Made by a program: the position numbers and the translations under genes
The notes under the pieces: model-generated
Database searches by the model: none
What the model was told of the DNA's origin: nothing
What the model saw: only the letters and a program-made list of their open reading frames with translations
Source of the DNA: Eledone cirrhosa
Lineage: Eukaryota > Mollusca > Cephalopoda > Octopoda > Eledonidae
Assembly: GCA_964016885.1 (NCBI GenBank)
Contig: OZ024746.1
Location: 100,610,089 to 100,674,088, forward strand
Reading direction: 5' to 3'
DNA length: 64,000 nt
Part shown: piece by piece, positions 47,595-60,800 of the stretch
Position numbering within the stretch: position 1 is the stretch's first letter
How the letters are laid out: each line of letters opens with the position of its first letter

Positions 47595-50500
47595 CTATTT
47601 TGAGGAAACAGTAAATATTCTGTCAAAAAGTTTTAGCAAAAATGTTTTTTTATTTAACACCCATTGGCAGTGTATGAATCTGGTGAAAAAAGAGGATAAA
47701 GATTTTGTCAGGTATGCTTGGATTGTTAACAAGGAATGAGAATGATTTGAATTTAACAAAGTAACCCCAGACATGTTTAAATGCTTAATTTTCGTGCAAG
47801 GGTTAACTGCAAAGAAAGATGCAGAAACTTGTAACAGAATTCTGATAAAATTAGAGCAGAATCAGAACTTATCATTACAGGAAATATCAGAAGAATGCCA
47901 GAGAATTATAAATCTTAGACATGATACAGAAAGAATCAAAGAGAGAGACTGCTCTCATAAAGACTCTGTGTGACCTAAAGTAAAAAACGAAAAACAAAAA
48001 TTAATGTTTTGGATGTGGCAGTTTACACTTCAGATACGATTGTCCTTTTAAAATCTTTAAGTGCTTCAAGTGGGGGAGAATAATACATAAAAATCACACT
48101 GTAACACAAAAGATGAAAGAGGTTTAGCAGGAAAATTTATGTAAACAGGTTATTGGTGAAAAAAAAAAAATTAACAATGTGTATGTGAAATTGCAGTCAA
48201 ATACATGTAGTGACATTACTATAATCAGTGAAAATACTTGGAAAGCAACTGGGAAACCTACATTAAATAAAACCTCAAAGATTACATGTGGCATTTCGGG
48301 GAAGAAATTATTTTTTAAAGGCAAAATAGTAAGTAACATTACATTTCGTGGCAAAACCATAAAAGCTAAAGTTTATGTATTAAGAAATACAACAAACCTA
48401 TTCTGTACTGACTGGATGGAGCTGTTCAACTTATGGGATTTACCCATAAATATTTTATGTAAAAATATAATTTGGTCATCTGCCAGTTCAAACAAAGAGT
48501 CAGGTTATTAAAATAAAAGAATAAAACAGTGTTTCCTAATGTTTTTCCGGATGAGTTAGGACGTTGTACTAAAATTAAAGTTAAATTTCAAGTGAAAGAA
48601 AATGTGACACCTGTATTTAAACCCAAACGTAATGCAATGTTTGCAGTGTTAGATCAAGTCAACAAAGAATTAGACTGGGAAAATTGACCACACAGAGTGG
48701 GCGGCTACAACAGTGTATGTAAAAACAAAAATTTAAAAAAAATTGTGTGTGCGCAGACTTTTCGACAGCACTAAATGAATGCTTAAACCCACACAACTAC
48801 CCATTGCCAAGTCCAGAGGCAATTTTTTGTAAAATTAAATGGTGGAAAATTTTTCTCAAAATTTGACCTTTCTGCAGCTTACCTACAAATACAAGTTGAA
48901 GACAAATATACAAAGTTGTTGACAATAAACACACATAAAGGTTTGTACAAATTTAACCAACTTCCTTTTGGCATAAAAGTTACTCCGACTATATTCCTAC
49001 AAGTTATAGATACGATGCAGGCAGATAGTGATTTCGTGATTGCATACTTGGACGGCATATTAATTAAAAGTGAATCTCATGGTCAGCATGTCGAGCATGT
49101 CAAGTGTGTTTTTGATGCACAATGTAAGAGCTCCACTAAATAATTTGCAAAAAAAAGACGTAAATGGAATTGAACTAATAAGTGCCAGAAGGCGTTTGAA
49201 GAAATAAAAAACATATTAACATCAGACTTATCACTAACGCATTATGACCCCAAAATAGAAATCATATTGGTTTCAGATGCTAGTGAATATGGTATTGGAG
49301 CTGTTATTCTGCACAAATATGATGTTGGTAGCATGAAAGCCATAGCTCATGCCTCACATTCTCTACTACCAGCAGAAAAAAATTAGTCAAATTGAAAAAG
49401 AGGCATTAGCAATAATATTTGCAGTGTAAAAATTTCATAAATTCATTAACGGAAGTAGTTTTCGTTTACAGACTGATCACCATCCTTTGTTGTCAATTTA
49501 TGGGTCAAAGAAGGGAATTCCCACCCATACAGCAAATAGATTACAATGCTGGGCACCATCTTACTAAATTATGATTTTCAGATGGAGTATCTACCATCCA
49601 AAAAATTAGGACATGTTGATGGTCTATCAAGATTGATACCTAAAAATAGTGAACTTTTTGAAGAATCAGTGATCGTGGCATTAAGAGCTGAAAATAAAAT
49701 AAAAAGCATATTGTGTAATGTAGTACGGGAATTACCTTAGAAGAAATAAAATTAAAAGTAGAAGACAATTTTATTAAGAAAATGAAAAGATTATTGAGAG
49801 CAGAAAAAATAAATAAAAATATGTGGTTTGCAGAACATAACCCGGATTCGAACTTGTACTTGATTTGTGACAATGTACTGGTGTATGTACAATGAGTAGT
49901 AATGCTGGTCACACTTCAAAAGTGAATATTAAGAATGAAATCTCTAATGTGAAGTTATGTATACTAGCCCAAAATGGACCAAGAGATTGAAAAGTTGGTA
50001 AAATCCTGCAGAGGTTGTGCTCTGGTAGCAAAATTGTCCACAACAAAATTTCAACCTTGGCTAAAGACGGATACTCCATGGTCCAGACTACATATAGATT
50101 TCGCAGGTCCACTAAACAGATCATATTATCTTGTAGTGGTAGGTAGATTTACTAAGTGGCCTGAAATTTGTAAGTGTAAAAAAACAACCTCCTCAATTAC
50201 AGTAAGTTTTTATATGAATTGTTTGCAAGATATGGTATTCCTGATACCATAGTTTCTGATAATGGGACACAATTCATTGCGTATGAATTTAAAAGATTTT
50301 GTAAAATGTTCTTTATTGAACATGTGACCACTCCGCCGTATCATCCAAAGCAAACAATGAAATAGATGATTTAGCACTTCAACAATTCTTAAGAGTATAC
50401 CATGTAATGCCTAATCCTAATACCCCTGGAGGCATGGCACTTGTGGAATTGATGTTCGCAAGGAAGATTAAGTCAGTGTTTAACAAACTGTTACCGGGTC

Positions 50501-50927
50501 AAAAAAGAAAAATATCGGATAACAAAAATAATACGACAAAATTTTTCAAAATTGGCGACAAAGTGTTTTTTAGAATGTATAAAAATGGTAAAGAAATGTG
50601 GGAAGATGGCGTGATAAGTAAGCAAATTGGTAAAATGTATAAGATCAGAAATAGGAACCTAAGAGACCTATAAATCAGTTGTATAAGGTGAGAAATAGGA
50701 ACCTAAGAGACCGATAAATCAGTTAAAAAGAAGGTTTGCTGGAGAAAGGGTCACGAGAAGAACCAATCGGAGTGTTATATGATATTTTTGATGTGTCAAC
50801 CCCCAAAGAAATTGTTGAACCTACACAGATGAGTATGAGCAAAAGGAAAGATATGGAATTTTAGATGTGGATCCAAAATGTAAAAAGTATTAAGTTCCAG
50901 ACGGAGTTTAGTTCTCAAAAAGGGAGA
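47595..50927 (+). pseudogene. Ty3-type LTR retrotransposon gag-pol, 5'-truncated and dead
   Basis: Gag begins in mid-protein at about 47595 and includes FKCLIFVQGLTAKKDAE (47776 onward) and a zinc knuckle region (CFGCGSLHFRYDC, about 48006-48045; the next knuckle has Trp for its second Cys). Protease: LQSNTCSDITII, where the catalytic Asp codon (48200-48202) is Asn and the Gly is Cys. RT: FSKFDLSAAYLQIQVED and YLDGILI, where the second catalytic Asp is Gly (49054-49056). RNase [21 protein letters not shown]. Integrase: HIDFAGP, then VSDNGTQF (about 50254-50277), with the Glu region disrupted, and a C-terminal part to 50670. Many frameshifts and stops. The order gag-protease-RT-RNase H-integrase identifies a Ty3/gypsy-class element. 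Confidence 0.9.
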
Positions 50928-51144
50928 TGTTTTGAGGAAAACAACCCTTAAATAAACCCCCCCCCCTCCCCGTGACTAAAAGTGGACTAGGCAAAACTCT
51001 ATAAATAAGAACTGAAGTGAACTGTCATGGGAACTGTGTGTATGGAGTCTCGTTGTAGTCTCTCGTCTCTCGTTGGTTGTTCGGAATTACACCTGGTGAA
51101 TACCTTGGGTTTTACCTCGTTTTGTGTGTCACACCGTTATAACA
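50928..51144 (+). repeat. 3' LTR of the Ty3-type element (217 bp)
   Basis: Starts TGTT directly after the purine tract AAAAAGGGAGA (50917-50927) and ends AACA, giving matching TGTT...AACA termini. A TATA-like CTATAAATAAG lies near 50999 and a (CTCGT)n-like stretch near 51047-51075. The matching 5' LTR is absent because the element is truncated at its 5' end. Confidence 0.75.
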
Positions 51145-51588
51145 AGAGGTAAGTCTAAACCAGTATACTTTAAAGTTATTGGAGTTAAGCTACCTTACTA
51201 ATTATCTCACCTCTTTAGATGGACATCAACAAATCAAACCACTATCACAAATTAATAGTTGATGTTTGTTTTTCAGAAAACTAAATATTTTTCAGTAATT
51301 CTTTTTGTTTTGATCATAGGTTTTTGTTATATTGCAGCAGAGCATGTTTCAGTAAAATACCCAAATTTATAATGAACCTGAATATAATTTAGTTTCATGA
51401 TCTCATTTAATAGTAATACTGGCTAAGAATGAAATATGTTTCTATTACATTTATTTAATGTGTATTATAACCACCCAATCTAACTGGAGGTTTTCAATAA
51501 ATATGCTAATTCTGTATTGCAAATTTTTGTGTATTTATAAAAGATTTTGTTTAAATCTGACTAAGAGTATTTTTTTATCAATTTCTAG
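51145..51588 (+). other. Intron sequence before EGF exon 14
   Basis: AT-rich, no feature besides the pyrimidine-rich acceptor TTTTTTTATCAATTTCTAG (ending 51588). Confidence 0.6.
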
Positions 51589-51714
51589 ATATAAATGAGT
51601 GTAAAATTGACTCACAGAATAATTGTTCTAAATTCGCAACATGTAACAACTATGATGGTGGGTACAACTGTATCTGCAAACATGGATATAAAGGAGACGG
51701 TGTCATTTGTAAAG
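51589..51714 (+). CDS. EGF exon 14 (diverged calcium-binding EGF module)
   Basis: A 126-bp phase-1 exon between TTTCTAG and the donor GTTTGT. The module begins DINECKIDSQNNC and contains ATCNNYDGGYNCIC and GYKGDGVICKG. Six cysteines are in the same spacing as exons 1-13, and about two thirds of residues match. It lies outside the tandem array and is flanked by unrelated intron. Unlike the thirteen array copies it keeps the aromatic Tyr of the C-x-N-x4-[FY]-x-C-x-C motif. It is therefore either the neighbour from which the amplified exon arose or an older duplicate. The exon supports a real host gene crossing this region on the plus strand and continuing to the right. Confidence 0.87.
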
Positions 51715-51825
51715 GTTTGTATTATTTTAATAACACTTACATTTCATAAATAGAAGATAGGAAAATATTTTTTCACATTTTCCATCTATTAAGGGTTTGC
51801 CTAGTTTTCCCTTTAACAGTTTGTC

Positions 51826-54800
51826 ACTCTCTACCACAGCTGAGATATACCACCTAGACTGAGGTATAGAGTCTGTCACTCACAGTTGAGATATACTACC
51901 TAGACTGGGGTGTAGAGTCAGTCACTCACAGTTGAGATATACTACCTAGACTGGGGTGTAGAGTCTACCACTCCCTACCACAGCTGAGATATACCACCTA
52001 GACTGGGGTGTAGAGTCAGTCACTCACAGTTGAGATATATTACCTAGACTGGGGTGTAGAGTCAGTCACTCACAGCTGAGATATACTACCTAGACTGGGG
52101 TGTAGAGTCTGTCACTCACAGCTGAGATATACCACCTAGACTGGGGTGTAGAGTCTGTCACTCACAGCTGAGATATACCACCTAGACTGTGGTGTAGAGT
52201 CAGTCACTCACAGTTGAGATATACTACCTAGACTGGGGTGTAGAGTCTGTCACTCACAGCTGAGATATACTACCTAGACTGGGGTGTAGAGTCTGTCACT
52301 CACAGCTGAGATATACCACCTAGACTGGGGTATAGAGTCTGTCACTCACAGCTGAGATATACTACCTAGACTGAGGTATAGAGTCTGTCACTCACAGTTG
52401 AGATATACTACCTAGACTGGGGTGTAGAGTCTGTCACTCACAGCTGAGATATACCACCTAGACTGGGGTGTAGAGTCAGTCACTCACAGCTGAGATATAC
52501 CACCTAGACTGGGGTATAGAGTCTGTCACTCACAGCTGAGATATACTACCTAGACTCGGGTATAGAGTCTGTCACTCACAGCTGAGATATACCACCTAGA
52601 CTGGGGTATAGAGTCTGTCACTCACAGCTGAGATATACCACCTAGACTGGGGTATAGAGTCTGTCACTCACAGTTGAGATATACTACCTAGACTGGGGTG
52701 TAGAGTCTGTCACTCACAGCTGAGATATACCACCTAGACTGAGGTATAGAGTCAGTCACTCACAGTTGAGATATACTACCTAGACTGGGGTGTAGAGTCT
52801 GTCACTCACAGCTGAGATATACCACCTAGACTGAGGTATAGAGTCTGTCACTCACAGTTGAGATATACCACCTAGACTGGGGTATAGAGTCTGTCACTCA
52901 CAGTTGAGATATACTACCTAGAGTGGGGTGTAGAGTCTGTCACTCACAGTTGAGATATACTACCTAGACTGGGGTGTAGAGTCTGTCACTCACAGCTGAG
53001 ATATACTACCTAGACTGGGGTGTAGAGTCTGTCACTCACAGTTGAGATATACTACCTAGACTGGGGTGTAGAGTCTGTCACTCACAGCTGAGATATACTA
53101 CCTAGACTGGGGTGTAGAGTCTGTCACTCACAGCTGAGATATACCACCTAGACTGAGGTATAGAGTCTGTCACTCACAGTTGAGATATACTACCTAGACT
53201 GGGGAGTAGAGTCTGTCACTCACAGCTGAGATATACCACATAGTCTGTGGTGTAGAGTCAGTCACTCACAGCTGAGATATACCACCTAGACTGAGGTATA
53301 GAGTCTGTCACTCACAGTTGAGATATACTACCTAGACTGGGGTATAGAGTCTGTCACTCACAGCTGAGATATACCACATAGTCTGTGGTGTAGAGTCAGT
53401 CACTCACAGCTGAGATATACCACCTAGACTGAGGTATAGAGTCTGTCACTCACAGATGAGATATACTACCTAGACTGGGGTATAGAGTCTGTCACTCACA
53501 GCTGAGATATACCACCTAGACTGAGGTATAGAGTCTGTCACTCACAGCTGAGATATACCACCTAGACTGAGGTATAGAGTCAGTCACTCACAGCTGAGAT
53601 ATACCACCTAGACTGGGGTGTAGAGTCTGTCACTCACAGCTGAGATATACCACCTAGACTGAGGTATAGAGTCAGTCACTCACAGCTGAGATATACCACC
53701 TAGACTGGGGTGTAGAGTCAGTCACACACAGCTGAGATATACTACCTAGACTGGGGTGTAGAGTCTGTCACTCACAGCTGAGATATACCACCTAGACTGA
53801 GGTATAGAGTCTGTCATTCACAGCTGAGATATACCACATAGTCTGTGGTGTAGAGTCAGTCACTCACAGCTGAGATATACTACCTAGACTGAGGTATAGA
53901 GTCAGTCACTCACAGCTGAGATATACCACCTAGACTGGGGTGTAGAGTCAGTCACTCACAGCTGAGATATACCACCTAGACTGGGGTGTAGAGTCAGTCA
54001 CTCACAGCTGAGATATACTACCTAGACTGGGGTGTAGAGTCTGTCACTCACAGCTGAGGTATACCACCTAGACTGGGGTATAGAGTCTGTCACTCACAGC
54101 TGAGATATACCACCTAGACTGGGGTATAGGGTCAGTCACTCCCAGTTGAGATATACCACCTAGACTGGGGTATAGAGTCTGTCACTCACAGCTGAGATAT
54201 ACCACCTAGACTGGGGTGTAGAGTCAGTCACTCACAGTTGAGATATACCACCTAGACTGGGGTGTAGAGTCAGTCACTCACAGCTGAGATATACCACCTA
54301 GACTGAGGTATAGAGTCTGTCACTCACAGCTGAGATATACTACCTAGACTGGGGTATAGAGTCAGTCACTCACAGCTGAGATATACTACCTAGACTGGGG
54401 TGTAGAGTCTATCACTCACAGCTGAGATATACCACATACTCTGTGGTGTAGAGTCAGTAACTCTCAGCTGAGATATACCACCTAGACTGAGGTATAGAGT
54501 CTGTCACTCACAGCTGAGATATACTACCTAGACTGGGGTGTAGAGTCTACTACTCACAGCTGAGATATACCACCTAGACTGGGGTATAGAGTCTGTCACT
54601 CACAGCTGAGATATACTACCTAGACTGGGGTATAGAGTCTGTCACTCACAGCTGAGATATACCACCTAGACTGGGGTGTAGAGTCAGTCACTCACAGTTG
54701 AGATATACCACCTAGACTGGGGTGTAGAGTCTGTCACTCACAGCTGAGATATACTACCTAGACTGGGGTGTAGAGTCAATCACTCTCAGCTGAGATATAC

Positions 54801-57800
54801 CACCTAGACTGGGGTATAGAGTCTGTCACTCACAGTTGAGATATACTACCTAGACTGGGGTGTAGAGTCTGTCACTCACAGCTGAGATATACCACCTAGA
54901 CTGAGGTATATAGTCAGTCACTCACAGTTGAGATATACTACCTAGACTGGGGTGTAGAGTCTGTCACTCACAGCTGAGATATACCACCTAGACTGAGGTA
55001 TAGAGTCTGTCACTCACAGTTGAGATATACCACCTAGACTGGGGTATAGAGTCTGTCACTCACAGTTGAGATATACTACCTAGAGTGGGGTGTAGAGTCT
55101 GTCACTCACAGTTGAGATATACTACCTAGACTGGGGTGTAGAGTCTGTCACTCACAGCTGAGATATACTACCTAGACTGGGGTGTAGAGTCTGTCACTCA
55201 CAGTTGAGATATACTACCTAGACTGGGGTGTAGAGTCTGTCACTCACAGCTGAGATATACTACCTAGACTGGGGTGTAGAGTCTGTCACTCACAGCTGAG
55301 ATATACTACCTAGACTGGGGTATAGAGTCTGTCACTCACAGCTGAGATATACCACATAGTCTGTGGTGTAGAGTCAGTCACTCACAGCTGAGATATACCA
55401 CCTAGACTGAGGTATAGAGTCTGTCACTCACAGATGAGATATACTACCTAGACTGGGGTATAGAGTCTGTCACTCACAGCTGAGATATACCACCTAGACT
55501 GAGGTATAGAGTCTGTCACTCACAGCTGAGATATACCACCTAGACTGAGGTATAGAGTCAGTCACTCACAGCTGAGATATACCACCTAGACTGGGGTGTA
55601 GAGTCTGTCACTCACAGCTGTGATATACCACCTAGACTGAGGTATAGAGTCAGTCACTCACAGCTGAGATATACCACCTAGACTGGGGTGTAGAGTCAGT
55701 CACTCACAGCTGAGATATACTACCTAGACTGGGGTGTAGAGTCTGTCACTCACAGCTGAGATATACCACCTAGACTGAGGTATAGAGTCTGTCATTCACA
55801 GCTGAGATATACCACCTAGACTGGGGTATAGGGTCAGTCACTCCCAGCTGAGATATACTACCTAGACTGGGGTGTAGAGTCTGTCACTCACAGTTGAGAT
55901 ATACTACCTAGACTGGGGTGTAGAGTCAGTCACTCACAGCTGAGATATACTACCTAGACTGAGGTATAGAGTCAGTCACTCACAGCTGAGATATACCACC
56001 TAGACTGGGGTGTAGAGTCAGTCACTCACAGCTGAGATATACCACCTAGACTGGGGTGTAGAGTCAGTCACTCACAGCTGAGATATACCACCTAGACTGG
56101 GGTATAGAGTCTGTCACTCACAGCTGAGATATACCACCTAGACTGGGGTATAGGGTCAGTCACTCCCAGTTGAGATATACCACCTAGACTGGGGTATAGA
56201 GTCTGTCACTCACAGCTGAGATATACCACCTAGACTGGGGTATAGAGTCTGTCACTCACAGTTGAGATATACTACCTAGACTGGGGTGTAGAGTCTGTCA
56301 CTCACAGCTGAGATATACCACCTAGACTGAGGTATAGAGTCAGTCACTCACAGTTGAGATATACTACCTAGACTGGGGTGTAGAGTCTGTCACTCACAGC
56401 TGAGATATACCACCTAGACTGAGGTATAGAGTCTGTCACTCACAGTTGAGATATACCACCTAGACTGGGGTATAGAGTCTGTCACTCACAGTTGAGATAT
56501 ACTACCTAGAGTGGGGTGTAGAGTCTGTCACTCACAGTTGAGATATACTACCTAGACTGGGGTGTAGAGTCTGTCACTCACAGCTGAGATATACTACCTA
56601 GACTGGGGTGTAGAGTCTGTCACTCACAGTTGAGATATACTACCTAGACTGAGGTATAGAGTCAGTCACTCACAGCTGAGATATACCACCTAGACTGGGG
56701 TGTAGAGTCAGTCACACACAGCTGAGATATACTACCTAGACTGGGGTGTAGAGTCTGTCACTCACAGCTGAGATATACCACCTAGACTGAGGTATAGAGT
56801 CTGTCATTCACAGCTGAGATATACCACATAGTCTGTGGTGTAGAGTCAGTCACTCACAGCTGAGATATACTACCTAGACTGAGGTATAGAGTCAGTCACT
56901 CACAGCTGAGATATACCACCTAGACTGGGGTGTAGAGTCAGTCACTCACAGCTGAGATATACCACCTAGACTGGGGTGTAGAGTCAGTCACTCACAGCTG
57001 AGATATACTACCTAGACTGGGGTGTAGAGTCTGTCACTCACAGCTGAGGTATACCACCTAGACTGGGGTATAGAGTCTGTCACTCACAGCTGAGATATAC
57101 CACCTAGACTGGGGTATAGGGTCAGTCACTCCCAGTTGAGATATACCACCTAGACTGGGGTATAGAGTCTGTCACTCACAGCTGAGATATACCACCTAGA
57201 CTGGGGTGTAGAGTCAGTCACTCACAGTTGAGATATACCACCTAGACTGGGGTGTAGAGTCAGTCACTCACAGCTGAGATATACCACCTAGACTGAGGTA
57301 TAGAGTCTGTCACTCACAGCTGAGATATACTACCTAGACTCGGGTATAGAGTCTGTCACTCACAGCTGAGATATACTACCTAGACTCGGGTATAGAGTCT
57401 GTCACTCACAGCTGAGATATACCACCTAGACTGGGGTATAGAGTCTGTCACTCACAGCTGAGATATACCACCTAGACTGGGGTATAGAGTCTGTCACTCA
57501 CAGTTGAGATATACTACCTAGACTGGGGTGTAGAGTCTGTCACTCACAGCTGAGATATACCACCTAGACTGAGGTATAGAGTCAGTCACTCACAGTTGAG
57601 ATATACTACCTAGACTGGGGTGTAGAGTCTGTCACTCACAGCTGAGATATACCACCTAGACTGAGGTATAGAGTCTGTCACTCACAGTTGAGATATACCA
57701 CCTAGACTGGGGTATAGAGTCTGTCACTCACAGTTGAGATATACTACCTAGAGTGGGGTGTAGAGTCTGTCACTCACAGTTGAGATATACTACCTAGACT

Positions 57801-60800
57801 GGGGTGTAGAGTCTGTCACTCACAGCTGAGATATACTACCTAGACTGGGGTGTAGAGTCTGTCACTCACAGTTGAGATATACTACCTAGACTGGGGTGTA
57901 GAGTCTGTCACTCACAGCTGAGATATACTACCTAGACTGGGGTGTAGAGTCTGTCACTCACAGCTGAGATATACCACCTAGACTGAGGTATAGAGTCTGT
58001 CACTCACAGTTGAGATATACTACCTAGACTGGGGAGTAGAGTCTGTCACTCACAGCTGAGATATACCACATAGTCTGTGGTGTAGAGTCAGTCACTCACA
58101 GCTGAGATATACCACCTAGACTGAGGTATAGAGTCTGTCACTCACAGTTGAGATATACTACCTAGACTGGGGTATAGAGTCTGTCACTCACAGCTGAGAT
58201 ATACCACATAGTCTGTGGTGTAGAGTCAGTCACTCACAGCTGAGATATACCACCTAGACTGAGGTATAGAGTCTGTCACTCACAGATGAGATATACTACC
58301 TAGACTGGGGTATAGAGTCTGTCACTCACAGCTGAGATATACCACCTAGACTGAGGTATAGAGTCTGTCACTCACAGCTGAGATATACCACCTAGACTGA
58401 GGTATAGAGTCAGTCACTCACAGCTGAGATATACCACCTAGACTGGGGTGTAGAGTCTGTCACTCACAGCTGAGATATACCACCTAGACTGAGGTATAGA
58501 GTCAGTCACTCACAGCTGAGATATACCACCTAGACTGGGGTGTAGAGTCAGTCACACACAGCTGAGATATACTACCTAGACTGGGGTGTAGAGTCTGTCA
58601 CTCACAGCTGAGATATACCACCTAGACTGAGGTATAGAGTCTGTCATTCACAGCTGAGATATACCACATAGTCTGTGGTGTAGAGTCAGTCACTCACAGC
58701 TGAGATATACTACCTAGACTGAGGTATAGAGTCAGTCACTCACAGCTGAGATATACCACCTAGACTGGGGTGTAGAGTCAGTCACTCACAGCTGAGATAT
58801 ACCACCTAGACTGGGGTGTAGAGTCAGTCACTCACAGCTGAGATATACTACCTAGACTGGGGTGTAGAGTCTGTCACTCACAGCTGAGGTATACCACCTA
58901 GACTGGGGTATAGAGTCTGTCACTCACAGCTGAGATATACCACCTAGACTGGGGTATAGGGTCAGTCACTCCCAGTTGAGATATACCACCTAGACTGGGG
59001 TATAGAGTCTGTCACTCACAGCTGAGATATACCACCTAGACTGGGGTGTAGAGTCAGTCACTCACAGTTGAGATATACCACCTAGACTGGGGTGTAGAGT
59101 CAGTCACTCACAGCTGAGATATACCACCTAGACTGAGGTATAGAGTCTGTCACTCACAGCTGAGATATACTACCTAGACTGGGGTATAGAGTCAGTCACT
59201 CACAGCTGAGATATACTACCTAGACTGGGGTGTAGAGTCTATCACTCACAGCTGAGATATACCACATACTCTGTGGTGTAGAGTCAGTAACTCTCAGCTG
59301 AGATATACCACCTAGACTGAGGTATAGAGTCTGTCACTCACAGCTGAGATATACTACCTAGACTGGGGTGTAGAGTCTACTACTCACAGCTGAGATATAC
59401 CACCTAGACTGGGGTATAGAGTCTGTCACTCACAGCTGAGATATACTACCTAGACTGGGGTATAGAGTCTGTCACTCACAGCTGAGATATACCACCTAGA
59501 CTGGGGTGTAGAGTCAGTCACTCACAGTTGAGATATACCACCTAGACTGGGGTGTAGAGTCTGTCACTCACAGCTGAGATATACTACCTAGACTGGGGTG
59601 TAGAGTCAATCACTCTCAGCTGAGATATACCACCTAGACTGGGGTATAGAGTCTGTCACTCACAGTTGAGATATACTACCTAGACTGGGGTGTAGAGTCT
59701 GTCACTCACAGCTGAGATATACCACCTAGACTGAGGTATATAGTCAGTCACTCACAGTTGAGATATACTACCTAGACTGGGGTGTAGAGTCTGTCACTCA
59801 CAGCTGAGATATACCACCTAGACTGAGGTATAGAGTCTGTCACTCACAGTTGAGATATACCACCTAGACTGGGGTATAGAGTCTGTCACTCACAGTTGAG
59901 ATATACTACCTAGAGTGGGGTGTAGAGTCTGTCACTCACAGTTGAGATATACTACCTAGACTGGGGTGTAGAGTCTGTCACTCACAGCTGAGATATACTA
60001 CCTAGACTGGGGTGTAGAGTCTGTCACTCACAGTTGAGATATACTACCTAGACTGGGGTGTAGAGTCTGTCACTCACAGCTGAGATATACTACCTAGACT
60101 GGGGTGTAGAGTCTGTCACTCACAGCTGAGATATACTACCTAGACTGGGGTATAGAGTCTGTCACTCACAGCTGAGATATACCACATAGTCTGTGGTGTA
60201 GAGTCAGTCACTCACAGCTGAGATATACCACCTAGACTGAGGTATAGAGTCTGTCACTCACAGATGAGATATACTACCTAGACTGGGGTATAGAGTCTGT
60301 CACTCACAGCTGAGATATACCACCTAGACTGAGGTATAGAGTCTGTCACTCACAGCTGAGATATACCACCTAGACTGAGGTATAGAGTCAGTCACTCACA
60401 GCTGAGATATACCACCTAGACTGGGGTGTAGAGTCTGTCACTCACAGCTGTGATATACCACCTAGACTGAGGTATAGAGTCAGTCACTCACAGCTGAGAT
60501 ATACCACCTAGACTGGGGTGTAGAGTCAGTCACTCACAGCTGAGATATACTACCTAGACTGGGGTGTAGAGTCTGTCACTCACAGCTGAGATATACCACC
60601 TAGACTGAGGTATAGAGTCTGTCATTCACAGCTGAGATATACCACCTAGACTGGGGTATAGGGTCAGTCACTCCCAGCTGAGATATACTACCTAGACTGG
60701 GGTGTAGAGTCTGTCACTCACAGTTGAGATATACTACCTAGACTGGGGTGTAGAGTCAGTCACTCACAGCTGAGATATACTACCTAGACTGAGGTATAGA

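Noticed and set aside
30746..47973. Repeated short frames of 65, 69, 102 and 113 codons within each EGF unit
   Set aside because: They lie in introns, overlap on opposite strands, change with single-base differences between units, and match no domain except the LINE fragment.
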